Below, in pieces: positions 51,206 to 59,928 of a DNA stretch of 64,000 nucleotides (positions within the stretch are counted from its first letter, which is position 1; every line of letters begins with the position of its first letter). Made by a program: the position numbers and the translations under genes. The notes under the pieces were generated by a model. The model did no database searches, was not told where the DNA came from, and saw only the letters and a program-made list of their open reading frames with translations. This DNA comes from Chimaeribacter californicus (GTDB lineage: Bacteria > Pseudomonadota > Gammaproteobacteria > Enterobacterales > Enterobacteriaceae). The stretch is from positions 62,001 to 126,000 of the forward strand of contig NZ_PJZF01000004.1 of NCBI RefSeq assembly GCF_002858675.1, given 5' to 3'.

Positions 51206-51594
51206 GAGCATTCCTGTTCATCAGTTCACAAGAACAAATGCGCCTGCGCGCTACGTTTCCCGGTGTAAAAAACAGAAATGCTGCTGAATTATAAATAGTT
51301 ATTTATCTGGTTTACGTTCAGCGCCGTTAACCGGTCACCGCGTAATGTCATTTGAGTCTAGTGCAGCAAAAAAAGGTTTCAAGGCCATTTTTCATCGAAA
51401 CTACCGCGACATAGCGGATTTATCACCTATTATTCTGTGAGACGACGCACGTTACTCAGGGTGAATCGGTTTCCTGCCTATTACCGGAATGAAGTCGTCT
51501 ACACTCATTGAAACAGTAACCTCCCTAACGTGAGTCTCTCCGGCAAGCGGAGATATTGTGATCATAGAAAGTGCATTGATCAGGCGGAGAAATT
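51206..51594. other. Divergent promoter region of the polysaccharide locus
   Basis: These 389 bases separate the leftward GT2 operon and the rightward OpgC operon. The left part is AT-rich. No gene is supported and no clear sigma70 or sigma54 promoter pair stands out. Both operons must start here, which makes it the natural target of the phosphorelay and partner switch. Confidence 0.6.
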
Positions 51595-52806
51595 ATGGCG
51601 GTACAGGATACGGTATTAACAGAAGCCCCGGCTGCGGTCTCCTGGCGCTATGCGGTGCCGGGCCGCCGCGATCTGCGTGTGGATATGCTGCGTGGTATCG
51701 CACTGGTCATGATGGTGGTGGCCCACACGGAGGTGATGTCAGTATTTAATATCCTTACCTGGGAACGGCTGGGATTAACCACCGGGGCCGAGGGGTTTGT
51801 TATTATGGCGGGCTTCATGCTCGGTATGCTGAACCGCACGCGCCTGCAAAAGGAGTATTTACTGACGGTCTCTTATACGCTGGTCAGGCGTGCCTGGAAG
51901 ATATATCAGGTTAATATTGTGATTATTCTTTCGATGCTGCTGCTCTCCCATATCCCGTTCATTAATACGTTTGAGGTAACCCATTTTACCGACCGCTACG
52001 CCGGGATCTCCTATTCCCTGTTGCCGGTCACCGCGCAGATCCGGGAGACCTGGTTCAATATTATTCTTTACCTGCAAATAGGCCCGCATCAGACCCAAAT
52101 CCTGGGGTTATATGTCTTTCTGCTGCTGACCAGCCCACTGATGTTATGGATGTTGTCACGCGGCAAGGTTATTTGGCTGCTGTTACTCTCGCTTGGGCTT
52201 TACCTCTGCTACCAGTTCACGCATATGCGGCTGACAGTCTCGCAATTTGAATTCGCCTTTCCGCTGCTGGCCTGGCAATTTATTTATGTGCTGGGCATGA
52301 GTTGCGGCTGGTATAAGGATGAGCTGACCTCGCTGGCGCGGCTGCCATTCGGCCATGTGGTGATTGGCGCGATGGTGGTATTCGCCCTGGTAATGATGTT
52401 TATCGCCCAGAACCATACCAACCCCTTTATGCCGCGCGGGCTGATGATGCATGTGATCCCGCCTGCGGACTTCAACTGGTTCTACCGGAATTTTGCTGCC
52501 AAAAATGCCCTCGGCCCGATGCGCGTGCTGGATGACTTCTGCCTGATTATTACCGTTTACCTGATCCTCAGCCGTTTCTGGACGCCGATTAACCGGCTGG
52601 TCGGCTGGTTCCTGATCCCTCTTGGGCAGCATTCGCTCTATACCTTCATCATCCACGTCTATTTTGTGCTGATCGCCAGCCAGATTGTTCATTTTGACCT
52701 GTGGCATCAGGCCTGGGTGACGAACACTGTGGTTCATGCCTCGATACTGATGGCGTTATGGCTGATGGCGAAATATGAGGTGGGCGGCAAATTTATTCCA
52801 AATTAG
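51595..52806 (+). CDS. OpgC-like membrane acyltransferase
   Basis: This 403-residue integral membrane protein with about ten segments belongs to the OpgC family of glucan succinyl/acyl transferases. The family start 'GRRDLRVDMLRGIALVMMVVAHTEVM' (residues about 23-48) holds the Arg and catalytic His. OpgC adds succinyl groups to periplasmic glucans in known cases, so here it may acylate the polymer made by the divergent GT2 (inference). The ribosome site GGAG lies 6 bp before the ATG. The next gene follows at 29 bp. Confidence 0.88.
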   Translation: MAVQDTVLTEAPAAVSWRYAVPGRRDLRVDMLRGIALVMMVVAHTEVMSVFNILTWERLGLTTGAEGFVIMAGFMLGMLNRTRLQKEYLLTVSYTLVRRAWKIYQVNIVIILSMLLLSHIPFINTFEVTHFTDRYAGISYSLLPVTAQIRETWFNIILYLQIGPHQTQILGLYVFLLLTSPLMLWMLSRGKVIWLLLLSLGLYLCYQFTHMRLTVSQFEFAFPLLAWQFIYVLGMSCGWYKDELTSLARLPFGHVVIGAMVVFALVMMFIAQNHTNPFMPRGLMMHVIPPADFNWFYRNFAAKNALGPMRVLDDFCLIITVYLILSRFWTPINRLVGWFLIPLGQHSLYTFIIHVYFVLIASQIVHFDLWHQAWVTNTVVHASILMALWLMAKYEVGGKFIPN

Positions 52807-52835
52807 CCGGGCAGGCACAGGGGAAGAGGCACAAC

Positions 52836-53882
52836 ATGGGGGTGATTATCCGTTCACGGTTAAACAGGCAGGTATGGAGAAAACGGTGCCGCCGGGCAGG
52901 CGGCATCGGTTGTGTGTCTGCGCTGCTCTGCTGCGTTGCCCCCGGCGTTACTGCCGCGCAGGGCGTGGGCAAAAACCCGTTCAGCCAGGGCCAGAAAAAA
53001 GCAGCACCGGCCGCCGCCGCTAAGCCGGCCGCCGTTGCTAAGCCGGCACCCAAAGCGGCCGGTGATAAACCCGCCGGGGCGCAGCCGGCCACCCCCGCGC
53101 GGGTTTCCACGGGCCTCTGGGGGCGGATGTTTTATGGGGATAAGGCCAAGTTCTCCGGCGCGCTGACCTTTAACAGCGGGCTGAAGGATCAGCGGGTCAG
53201 CATCCCGACCGGGGAGGACTCCGTCGACCAGTCGAACCGGGTAAACCAGATGATGCTGCTCAGCCTGCAATATTCGCCGTTCAGTTACTGGTTCGCCAAC
53301 GTGACGTTCCGGATGCCGGTGCGCGAGGTCAACAAGTACAGCCCCGATTTCCGCTACAGCTTCGGTTATGACGACTGGCACCCCAACACCTTCAGCCTGG
53401 TTTACGGCAACTACGGGGATAACCGCTTCTTCCCGACCTCTGATAACCGGCGCACCTACCCGGAGCAAGGCTCCTGGACGTTTGCGTACAAATTCACGTT
53501 GCCGAAAGCGGTGGAGAAACACCTGCTTTTGCAGAAAGGGGATGCGATGACCTGCCAGGTCGGCACTACCTGGGTGCCGCGCTTCTACTCGCTGGAAGCG
53601 AACGATCGCCTGAAGAATAAACATGTCCTGCTGGGCGGCTGCGGTTACAGTTTTGTGCAGCATTACTTCATCCGTTTTACTGCCTTCTACTATCCTGACA
53701 GCAGCCAGCAGCAGCCGTGGGATGCGGACTACACCTACAGTTTCGGCTATTCCGCCTACAAACCCGGCACATTTTCGATTCAGTACAACAACTACAGCGG
53801 CACGCGTTACCCGTGGCATAAAGATTCAAATGCCAATTTCCGAGAAGGCACCATCAGCCTGATCTATTACATCCCGTTTTAA
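52836..53882 (+). CDS. Outer-membrane-barrel-like protein with Ala/Pro/Lys linker
   Basis: I do not recognise a named family for this 348-residue protein. It has a basic N-terminus followed by a hydrophobic signal region (cleavage probably after 'PGVTAA'), then an Ala/Pro/Lys linker at residues about 55-90. The rest is made of short alternating aromatic strands ('FSYWFANVTFRMP', 'YSFGYDDWHPNTFSLVYGNYGDNRFFP', 'GTFSIQYNNYSGTRYP') and ends in 'LIYYIPF'. A C-terminal Phe and strand pattern fit an outer-membrane beta-barrel. Its place in the operon suggests an export channel for the polymer (inference). Confidence 0.7.
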   Translation: MGVIIRSRLNRQVWRKRCRRAGGIGCVSALLCCVAPGVTAAQGVGKNPFSQGQKKAAPAAAAKPAAVAKPAPKAAGDKPAGAQPATPARVSTGLWGRMFYGDKAKFSGALTFNSGLKDQRVSIPTGEDSVDQSNRVNQMMLLSLQYSPFSYWFANVTFRMPVREVNKYSPDFRYSFGYDDWHPNTFSLVYGNYGDNRFFPTSDNRRTYPEQGSWTFAYKFTLPKAVEKHLLLQKGDAMTCQVGTTWVPRFYSLEANDRLKNKHVLLGGCGYSFVQHYFIRFTAFYYPDSSQQQPWDADYTYSFGYSAYKPGTFSIQYNNYSGTRYPWHKDSNANFREGTISLIYYIPF

Positions 53883-53908
53883 GCACTGACCGTTTTGAGG
53901 AGCGTGCT

Positions 53909-55186
53909 ATGCAATCATTAAGCGTGGAGCGCGAGCCAGCCACCATTCTGGTGGTGGATGACTCCTCCAGTTACCGGCTTTTGCTCTCCACCCTGTTGAA
54001 AAAATGGGGCTACCGGGTGTTTGAAGCGGAGCAGGGAGAGGCGGCGCTGGCGCTGATGGCGCAACAGCCGATTAACATGGTGATCAGTGACTGGGAGATG
54101 CCGGTGATGGACGGGCCGACGCTCTGCCGCGCCATCCGCAGCAATACCAGCACCCGTTACATCTACCTGATTCTGGTGACATCGCGCCATTCGGTGGAGG
54201 ATCTCACCACCGGCATTGAGGCGGGGGCGGATGATTTCCTCAGCAAACCGGTGAATGCCGCTGAATTGCAGGCGCGCCTTTATGCCGGGCGGCGCATCCT
54301 GAACCTGGAGGCCAACCTGGCACTGCGCAACGCCAAACTGGCGCAGGCCTGGCAGCAGATGGAAGCGGATTTACAGGCGGCGGCGCGGCTCCAGCACTCC
54401 CTGTTACCGGCGCGCAATTTCGCCTTGCAGGGCTTCAGCATTGACTGGCTGTTTGTGCCGTCCGCGTATGTTTCCGGTGACATGTTCAACTTTTTTGCCC
54501 TGTCCGATCACCACATCGGTTTCTACTGCATCGACGTGGCCGGGCATGGGGTGACGGCCGCCATGCATTCGCTGGCGGTGGCGCGCCAGTTTCTGCATGG
54601 CCGCACCGTGGAGAACTTCCTCGCCCGCAACGGCCCGGACGGCGAGGTGATCATTACCCCGCCGCATCAGGTGGTGAGCCTGCTTAACCAGCGCTTCTGT
54701 TATGAGAATGACGATGTGCACAGCTACTTCACCATGATTTACGGCGTGATCAACACCCAGACCGGCCGGGGCAGCCTGTGCCAGGCGGGCCACCCGACGC
54801 CGTTTATTGTGCACCCGGACGGCAGCACCACGTCGGTGGGCGAGGGGGGCGGGCCGGTGGGGCTGTTTGAGATGCTGACCTGGGAAGAGTGCACCTTCAC
54901 GCTGGAGGAGGGCGAATGCCTCTACCTTTACAGTGACGGCATCAGCGAGTGCGAAAACCAGGAGAGCGAGCAGTATGGGGAATCCCGGCTGAAAAGCGTG
55001 CTGGCAGAGCATCACCGGTTGCCGCGTGCGGAGCGTTTTCTCCAGGTTGAACTCTCCTTGCTGGCGTGGCGCAACGTCCAGCTGGAGGCGGTTGACCCGC
55101 AAAACGGCGTCAAATACGGCAACAGCAACCTGCATGATGATGTCTCGCTGCTGATGATTGAGCGGACATCCCCTTTTACGCCTTAA
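53909..55186 (+). CDS. Receiver-SpoIIE (PP2C-type) phosphatase
   Basis: This 425-residue response regulator has an N-terminal receiver ('ILVVDDSS', phospho-acceptor D61 in 'SDWEMPVMDGP', 'SKPVN'), a coiled linker at about residues 130-160, and a SpoIIE/PP2C phosphatase domain with 'GFYCIDVAGHGVTAAMHS' and 'YLYSDGISECEN'. Such proteins dephosphorylate a STAS antagonist to free an anti-sigma kinase's partner. The next two genes encode exactly these partners. It probably accepts phosphate from the HPt of the hybrid kinase across the promoter region (inference). Confidence 0.93.
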   Translation: MQSLSVEREPATILVVDDSSSYRLLLSTLLKKWGYRVFEAEQGEAALALMAQQPINMVISDWEMPVMDGPTLCRAIRSNTSTRYIYLILVTSRHSVEDLTTGIEAGADDFLSKPVNAAELQARLYAGRRILNLEANLALRNAKLAQAWQQMEADLQAAARLQHSLLPARNFALQGFSIDWLFVPSAYVSGDMFNFFALSDHHIGFYCIDVAGHGVTAAMHSLAVARQFLHGRTVENFLARNGPDGEVIITPPHQVVSLLNQRFCYENDDVHSYFTMIYGVINTQTGRGSLCQAGHPTPFIVHPDGSTTSVGEGGGPVGLFEMLTWEECTFTLEEGECLYLYSDGISECENQESEQYGESRLKSVLAEHHRLPRAERFLQVELSLLAWRNVQLEAVDPQNGVKYGNSNLHDDVSLLMIERTSPFTP

Positions 55187-55197
55187 GAGGAACAACC

Positions 55198-55539
55198 ATG
55201 AATGTTGAGACCACAAAAAGCGACAACATCACCATCGTCACGCCGGTGGTACGGCGGCTGGATGCGTCGGTGTCGCAGAGATTCAAAGAGAGTGTGCAGG
55301 AGATTATCCGGGGCGGTGAAACGGATTTGCTGATCGATTTCAGCCGCGTGGATTTTATCGACAGCAGCAGCCTGGGTGCGCTGGTTTCCCTGCTGAAAAT
55401 GCTGAACGGCAAAGGCACGCTGGCGCTGTGCACCATGAACCCCAATTTACAGAACCTGTTTAAACTCACACGCATGGACCGGATTTTCATGACGTTCCCT
55501 ACTCAGGATGAAGCGCTGACCAAGCTCAACAACCGATAG
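55198..55539 (+). CDS. STAS-domain anti-sigma factor antagonist
   Basis: This 113-residue STAS protein has the phosphorylation loop 'DFSRVDFIDSSSLGALVSLLKML' with conserved serines at 56-58. Its phosphorylation state should be set by the RsbW-like kinase encoded next and by the SpoIIE phosphatase encoded before it. The ribosome site GAGGA is clear, and the gaps on both sides are 10-11 bp. Confidence 0.93.
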   Translation: MNVETTKSDNITIVTPVVRRLDASVSQRFKESVQEIIRGGETDLLIDFSRVDFIDSSSLGALVSLLKMLNGKGTLALCTMNPNLQNLFKLTRMDRIFMTFPTQDEALTKLNNR

Positions 55540-55549
55540 GTATGCAGCC

Positions 55550-56029
55550 ATGCATGACTGGGTTCCCGATGATGTTGACCTTACGCTGCCGGCTGTCCCG
55601 GACAGTCTGGCCATTGCCAGCCGCGCCCTGGAGGCGTTCGCCCAGACGTTGCCGCTGGGCGAGGAGGGGTTGTTCCCGCTGGATCTGGCGCTCAGCGAGG
55701 CGTTTACCAACGTAATCAAGCACGGTTACGGCTATGACGCCTCTCAACAGATCGCGCTGTTATTCCACTATCAACAGGACCAGAGCACGCTTGAAGTGGC
55801 GCTGACAGACAGCGGCAGCCCCATCCCGCCGGTGCTGCTCCAGCAGGATAAGTGCCTGAACATCAACCCGGATGACATGGACAGCTGGCCGGAGAACGGG
55901 ATGGGGCTGATGTTTATCCGCGCAAGCGTGGATGAGATGCGCTACCACAGCCAGGATGGCCGGAACACCCTGACGCTGGTCAAACACCTGCACCCGGGGG
56001 TTGCCGCTGACGAAGAGGCGGAAGGATAA
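55550..56029 (+). CDS. RsbW-like serine kinase (anti-sigma-type HATPase)
   Basis: This 159-residue GHKL ATPase has the N-box 'LALSEAFTNVIKHGYGYD' (residues about 46-63), 'LTDSGSPIPP' and 'NGMGLMFIRASVDEM' (G boxes). It is the size of RsbW/SpoIIAB-type anti-sigma kinases. It completes a three-gene partner-switching module. No sigma factor gene is in the window, so its target is unknown. An octamer array begins 2 bp after its stop. Confidence 0.92.
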   Translation: MHDWVPDDVDLTLPAVPDSLAIASRALEAFAQTLPLGEEGLFPLDLALSEAFTNVIKHGYGYDASQQIALLFHYQQDQSTLEVALTDSGSPIPPVLLQQDKCLNINPDDMDSWPENGMGLMFIRASVDEMRYHSQDGRNTLTLVKHLHPGVAADEEAEG

Positions 56030-56030
56030 T

Positions 56031-56099
56031 TCCGGGATTACAGGATTACAGGATTACAGGATTACAGGATTACAGGATTACAGGATTACAGGATTCCGG
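56031..56099. repeat. Octamer tandem array 5 (GGATTACA x7)
   Basis: Seven perfect GGATTACA units (56035-56090) start 5 bp after the RsbW-like stop codon and are bounded by CCGG-type flanks. The orientation is opposite to arrays 1 and 4. It lies 43 kb from parF. Confidence 0.97.
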
Positions 56100-56199
56100 C
56101 ACCCTGTTTTTCTTAACATCCGGATATTTTTTCAGCACATTATGGTTGGGTTAAGGTAGAGTCAGAAAATGCGATCGTCGCGTTACTCAGGGAGCCTTT

Positions 56200-56613
56200 A
56201 TGAAAATACATCTGACCAGCCAGCCCAGCCACGCCGATCTTGATGAGCTGAAACACGGGGTGCTGCGCTACTCCGCACAGCATGTGGATACCTCCGAAAT
56301 CGAGGCGCTGGCGCTGTTTATTCTTGATGAGGAGAACAACAAGCTGGGCGGGTTATCCGGCTCCACGGCCGGGAACTGGCTGCGGATTGATGTGCTGTGG
56401 GTCAGCGAGGCGCTGCGTGGGCAAGGGGAAGGGCGGCGGCTGATGCTGGCCGCCGAACAGGAAGCCCGCCGCCGCGGCTGCCGCTTTGCCCAGGTGGATA
56501 CCCTGAGTTTTCAGGCGCGCCCGTTCTACGAAAAGCTGGGGTATGAATGCCGGATGACGCTGGAAGCCTACCCGCGCCGCCATGAGCGCTACTATCTGAC
56601 GAAAGTGCTTTGA
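56200..56613 (+). CDS. GNAT family N-acetyltransferase
   Basis: This is a 137-residue acetyltransferase with the acetyl-CoA site pattern 'LRGQGEGRRLMLAAEQEARRRGC' (residues about 71-93) and 'FYEKLGYECRMTLEAYP' near the end. The substrate is unknown. The start, M with a GGGAG site, is clear. It is convergent with a LysR gene, with a hairpin between them. Confidence 0.9.
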   Translation: MKIHLTSQPSHADLDELKHGVLRYSAQHVDTSEIEALALFILDEENNKLGGLSGSTAGNWLRIDVLWVSEALRGQGEGRRLMLAAEQEARRRGCRFAQVDTLSFQARPFYEKLGYECRMTLEAYPRRHERYYLTKVL

Positions 56614-56647
56614 GTCACGCAGCCGCTGAGCGCCTGCCGCTTTCTTA

Positions 56648-56682
56648 CGTATAACGCCCTGTGGGAGCAGGGCGCTATACGC
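56648..56682. terminator. Hairpin between convergent GNAT and LysR genes
   Basis: The arms GTATAACGCCCTG and CAGGGCGCTATAC are almost perfectly complementary around TGGGAG. It lies between two convergent genes and could end both transcripts, but it lacks a T-tract. Confidence 0.45.
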
Positions 56683-56694
56683 GTTCTCCGCCAG

Positions 56695-57579
56695 TCAGAA
56701 TGTATGCTTGGCTATCCACTCAGAACAAAAATCCAGATAAGCCATCACAATAGCAGACGGATGTTTATGGCGGGCATAGACAAGGTGCAATGGCAGGGTT
56801 TGTTTAGGCAGATCGGGTAAAAGCTCTACCAACAGCCCGCTTTCCAGGTAGGGTTTTGCTAAAAAATCCAGGAGCTGTGACACTCCCATCCCGCTTACGG
56901 CATAGTGGCATAATCCCCGGACATTATTGGAGGAAAAGAACGGTTCATATTTAACCTTTTCCGGGCCGGTGCCCCACTCAAAAAATCCATGGTTCAGGCT
57001 TTCCCAGCCGGTAACAGGAAAACGTGCCAGTTCAGCCAGTGTCTGAGGTGTACCCCGGCTTGCCAACAGTTCAGGGCTCGCGACAAACAACGCTTTTACT
57101 GTCATAACAGGTCTGGCAATCACATCCTCAGTATGTAAATCGCCCATCCGCAGCGCAACATCAATGCCATCTTCGAATAAATCGATGACTCTTTCACTTG
57201 CGTGGCAAAAAATTTTTATATCAGGATAGCGTTGCTGAAACGCAGTGAGCAGATCCCACCACAAAGGGAAATCAGGCGGAACAGAGATCCGCAGTTTGCC
57301 CTGGAGTTTATGCGCTGACTGCACATTTTTTTGCGCCTCTTCCAGTAACTCCAGACCCTGACGTGACTGCTCAAAGAACTGTTGCCCTTTATAGGTAGGT
57401 TTTACCCCTTGTCTGGAGCGCTCCAGCAGTTGCACCCGCAGCGCTCGCTCAAGATCATTAATCTTTCGGCTCAGGGTCGAGATTGGCACACCTGTTCTTT
57501 CACTGGCTGCTGAAAAACTGCCGGCCTGAACCACTGCGATAAACAATTTCGTTGCGTTGAAATCCACAGTGCTTTCCAT
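56695..57579 (-). CDS. LysR-family transcriptional regulator
   Basis: This 294-residue regulator has an N-terminal winged helix ('FNATKLFIAVVQAGSFSAASERTGVPISTLSRKINDLERAL', residues about 7-47) and a substrate domain with 'LRISVPPDFPLWWDLLTAFQQRYPDIK'. It is divergent from a nitronate monooxygenase gene 90 bp away and likely controls it. The effector may be a nitro compound or a quinone (inference). Its lower-GC codon use differs from that of the polysaccharide locus. Confidence 0.92.
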   Translation of the reverse strand: MESTVDFNATKLFIAVVQAGSFSAASERTGVPISTLSRKINDLERALRVQLLERSRQGVKPTYKGQQFFEQSRQGLELLEEAQKNVQSAHKLQGKLRISVPPDFPLWWDLLTAFQQRYPDIKIFCHASERVIDLFEDGIDVALRMGDLHTEDVIARPVMTVKALFVASPELLASRGTPQTLAELARFPVTGWESLNHGFFEWGTGPEKVKYEPFFSSNNVRGLCHYAVSGMGVSQLLDFLAKPYLESGLLVELLPDLPKQTLPLHLVYARHKHPSAIVMAYLDFCSEWIAKHTF

Positions 57580-57669
57580 ATTTGGTTAACAGTTGTCTAT
57601 TTTTGGTCATTCCATTCCATTTTGCAAAGGTTAAAATTCTACCAGTCTTATTTTCTCCCGGATTGAAAA

Positions 57670-58656
57670 ATGAATAACCGTGTCACTGAAATCTTGCATA
57701 CCCGCTATCCGCTCATACAGGCACCCTTGTATTTCCTGACTAATGCTGAACTCGTCGCTGCCGTTTCAAATGCAGGGGGGTTGGGCACATTGGGGCCGCA
57801 CGGCGGGCAAGACAGCCTGCCCGGCTCGCGTTATATCGCTCTGGATCGTATGCGGGAAGAGATCAGAAAAATAAAAAAATTGACGGAGAATCCTTTTGCC
57901 GCGACGTTGATTAACGGGCCTGATATGAGCTTCTGGCGGCCAACGGCGGAAATGCTTGTTGAAGAAGGCGTGGAAGTCGTCCTTATCAATGAGGTGCTGG
58001 ATGCTGAGATATATGATTTTTTTAAAAGCAACCGCATAAAAATTCTCTACCGCGCCCTGACTCCCACGATAGCCAATTCGAAAGAGGCTGAGGAATTAGG
58101 GGCCGACATCATTATTGCAACAGGATTTGACGAGGGGGGGACCGTGCCGTCCCGCGTGATTGGTACGTTCAGTATCGTGCCGATGATCGTTGATAGCGTA
58201 AAAATTCCGGTCATCGCTGCTGGCGGAATAGGTGACGTAAGGGGTGTACGTGCCGCAATGGCGCTGGGGGCGGAAGGAGTATTTGCCGGCAGCCTCTTTT
58301 TGACGGCGCGTGAAAACCCTGCAGACGAAAAAGTGAAGCGTTTGATTATTAACTCCACAGCGGAAGATCTGCTGCTCTTCCGCACACTGCCGGCTTATTA
58401 CCGCACCTTGCCCACCGATTTGAGCCCGAAACTGGCTGAACTTGAGGCGCAGGACACCGATCGTGAAACCATGTTTAAGGTAATGAACGGATATCACTCT
58501 TTGTGGCAGGCCATGAGGCTCGGCAATTTTGATCAAGGGGTTGTGTCTACCGGTACGGGTATTTCCGTCATCAAATCAGTGCGTCCGGCGGCAGAGATCG
58601 TTTCCGATCTCATGCAGGACTTTTCGGGTTCTGCGTACCAAGGCAATCATAAATAA
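57670..58656 (+). CDS. Nitronate monooxygenase (2-nitropropane dioxygenase family)
   Basis: This 328-residue FMN-dependent TIM-barrel enzyme oxidises alkyl nitronates. Recognition rests on 'YPLIQAPLYFLTNAELVAAVSNAGGLGTLGP' at the N-terminus, and on 'VPVIAAGGIGDVRGVRAAMALGAEGVFAGSLFLTARE'-like FMN-phosphate binding in residues about 175-215. Relatives include class-I NMOs and trans-2-enoyl reductases; the first is the likeliest. The divergent LysR gene is the likely regulator. The damaged nitroreductase gene downstream suggests a former nitro-compound module. Confidence 0.88.
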   Translation: MNNRVTEILHTRYPLIQAPLYFLTNAELVAAVSNAGGLGTLGPHGGQDSLPGSRYIALDRMREEIRKIKKLTENPFAATLINGPDMSFWRPTAEMLVEEGVEVVLINEVLDAEIYDFFKSNRIKILYRALTPTIANSKEAEELGADIIIATGFDEGGTVPSRVIGTFSIVPMIVDSVKIPVIAAGGIGDVRGVRAAMALGAEGVFAGSLFLTARENPADEKVKRLIINSTAEDLLLFRTLPAYYRTLPTDLSPKLAELEAQDTDRETMFKVMNGYHSLWQAMRLGNFDQGVVSTGTGISVIKSVRPAAEIVSDLMQDFSGSAYQGNHK

Positions 58657-58749
58657 TACGTTTTAAGTGAGTGGGGGCAGTAAATGATCATGCCCGGCGC
58701 TGGCTGACGCGCAGGGCTATGAGAACACTGTGTAAAAGAGAGGCACACG

Positions 58750-59079
58750 ATGCCCGGATTAATGTTATTCCGGGATGTAGTAGGTGAACGCCATTCTGTG
58801 CGTAGTTTCCTTCTTCAACCGGTTCCTGAAGAACTACTGCGTTCGCCATCTAACTGCAATACGCAGCCCTGGCAGACCCATATTGTCTCAGGCGCGAAGC
58901 GAGACGCGTTGAACAAGGTGATTCCCGCTGCCGATGACGCAGGCCAACTGACGCCTGATTTTAGTTTTGACACCCGTGACTTTCATGGCGTCTACCGTGA
59001 ACGGTACAAAGATCAGGGGGCGGCTTATTATCAGGCCATCGGCGTTAAGCGTGAGGCGTTTGAGCAGCACCGCGATTGA
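58750..59079 (+). pseudogene. Nitroreductase remnant
   Basis: The 109-codon frame keeps the FMN-nitroreductase N-terminus ('HSVRSFLLQPVPEELL'), then skips to 'SPSNCNTQPWQTHIVSG', losing about ten residues of the connecting helix. It then reads 'DFHGVYRERYKDQGAAYYQAIGVKREAFEQHRD' and stops. Intact relatives are about 220 residues, so the C-terminal half is gone; a possible remnant, 'NYCLVYHWN', follows the stop in frame. It is unlikely to be functional. Confidence 0.75.
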
Positions 59080-59214
59080 AATTACTGTTTGGTATATCAC
59101 TGGAATATCCTGAGCGGGAGCACCCTGCAAACTAGTACAGAATCAATAAAGCGCCGCTTGAAGAAAGTGTCATCTTTCATCCTTAAATTTTAGTGCCTGA
59201 TGACCCTCAGCCTC

Positions 59215-59829
59215 TCAGTTGTCGCTCACCTGCACCACCCCTTTGATCAGCAAGGCGAAAGACGCTACGGCGTCATGCTCATTCAGTTGCCCACGGGCAA
59301 CCGCAGCGGAAAGCGCTTCGCCTGCCCCCACCAGGCCGATGCAGCATTGCAGCAGCGCCCGGGGCGACGTATTGACATGTGGCGTCAGGATGGAGACGAA
59401 CATCCCGACGCAGTTGTCCAGAAGTTCCTGAAAGACCGCTGACTTCTCTTCACTGCCCGCCAGGGCCGCCCCGACGGCGTGAAACTCGTCTGTTTTATCT
59501 GCGGCGCAATGGATATACGCGCCCGCAAGCATCTGTATCGTTTCCTGCGGATTTCTGGGCGTCGTGGCCATCACCTCGGTGAACGTCCTGACCCGCTCCG
59601 TATCAATCCACCGGTAGAGTGCTATCAGCAACGCCGAGCGGGTAGGGAAATGATCATAGACCACAGGCTTGGAGACCCCTGCCCGTATGGCGAGGTGCCC
59701 CAGCGTCAGACGATCGGCGTTTTCCTCGCGCACAACCTGAAGCGCGGTGTTGAGAAGCTGCTTACGTCGCTCTGCCTTGGATAACCTGCGCGCGGCAGGG
59801 CCAGATTCCGGGGTGTGCTCTTTTTCCAT
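59215..59829 (-). CDS. TetR-family repressor
   Basis: This 204-residue repressor has a helix-turn-helix N-terminus ('RRKQLLNTALQVVREENADRLTLGHLAIRAGVSKPVVYDHFPTRSALLIAL', residues about 21-71) and a variable ligand domain. It lies divergent from a reductase gene, and the 99-bp gap holds two copies of a 13-bp palindrome. It therefore probably represses itself and the reductase. The ligand is unknown. Confidence 0.92.
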   Translation of the reverse strand: MEKEHTPESGPAARRLSKAERRKQLLNTALQVVREENADRLTLGHLAIRAGVSKPVVYDHFPTRSALLIALYRWIDTERVRTFTEVMATTPRNPQETIQMLAGAYIHCAADKTDEFHAVGAALAGSEEKSAVFQELLDNCVGMFVSILTPHVNTSPRALLQCCIGLVGAGEALSAAVARGQLNEHDAVASFALLIKGVVQVSDN

Positions 59830-59846
59830 GTCTTCCTCAAATTAAC

Positions 59847-59859
59847 CTACTAAAAGTAG
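59847..59859. promoter_or_regulatory. Candidate TetR operator, copy 1
   Basis: CTACTAAAAGTAG is a near-perfect palindrome that differs from copy 2 at one base. It lies 18 bp before the TetR start codon. Confidence 0.65.
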
Positions 59860-59887
59860 CTTTCTGGTGTCGTCGGTGCTACCTTTC

Positions 59888-59900
59888 CTACTAATAGTAG
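59888..59900. promoter_or_regulatory. Candidate TetR operator, copy 2
   Basis: CTACTAATAGTAG is a 13-bp palindrome, 41 bp centre-to-centre from copy 1 (about four helical turns) and 28 bp before the reductase start. Two such sites between divergent genes are typical of TetR control. Confidence 0.7.
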
Positions 59901-59928
59901 CTTATCACGTCATTGAGGAACCTTACCT

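Noticed and set aside
52860-53819. 319-codon minus-strand frame opposite the barrel-like gene
   Set aside because: Composition is of shadow type. The + strand frame has a signal peptide, strand pattern, ribosome-site spacing and operon position.
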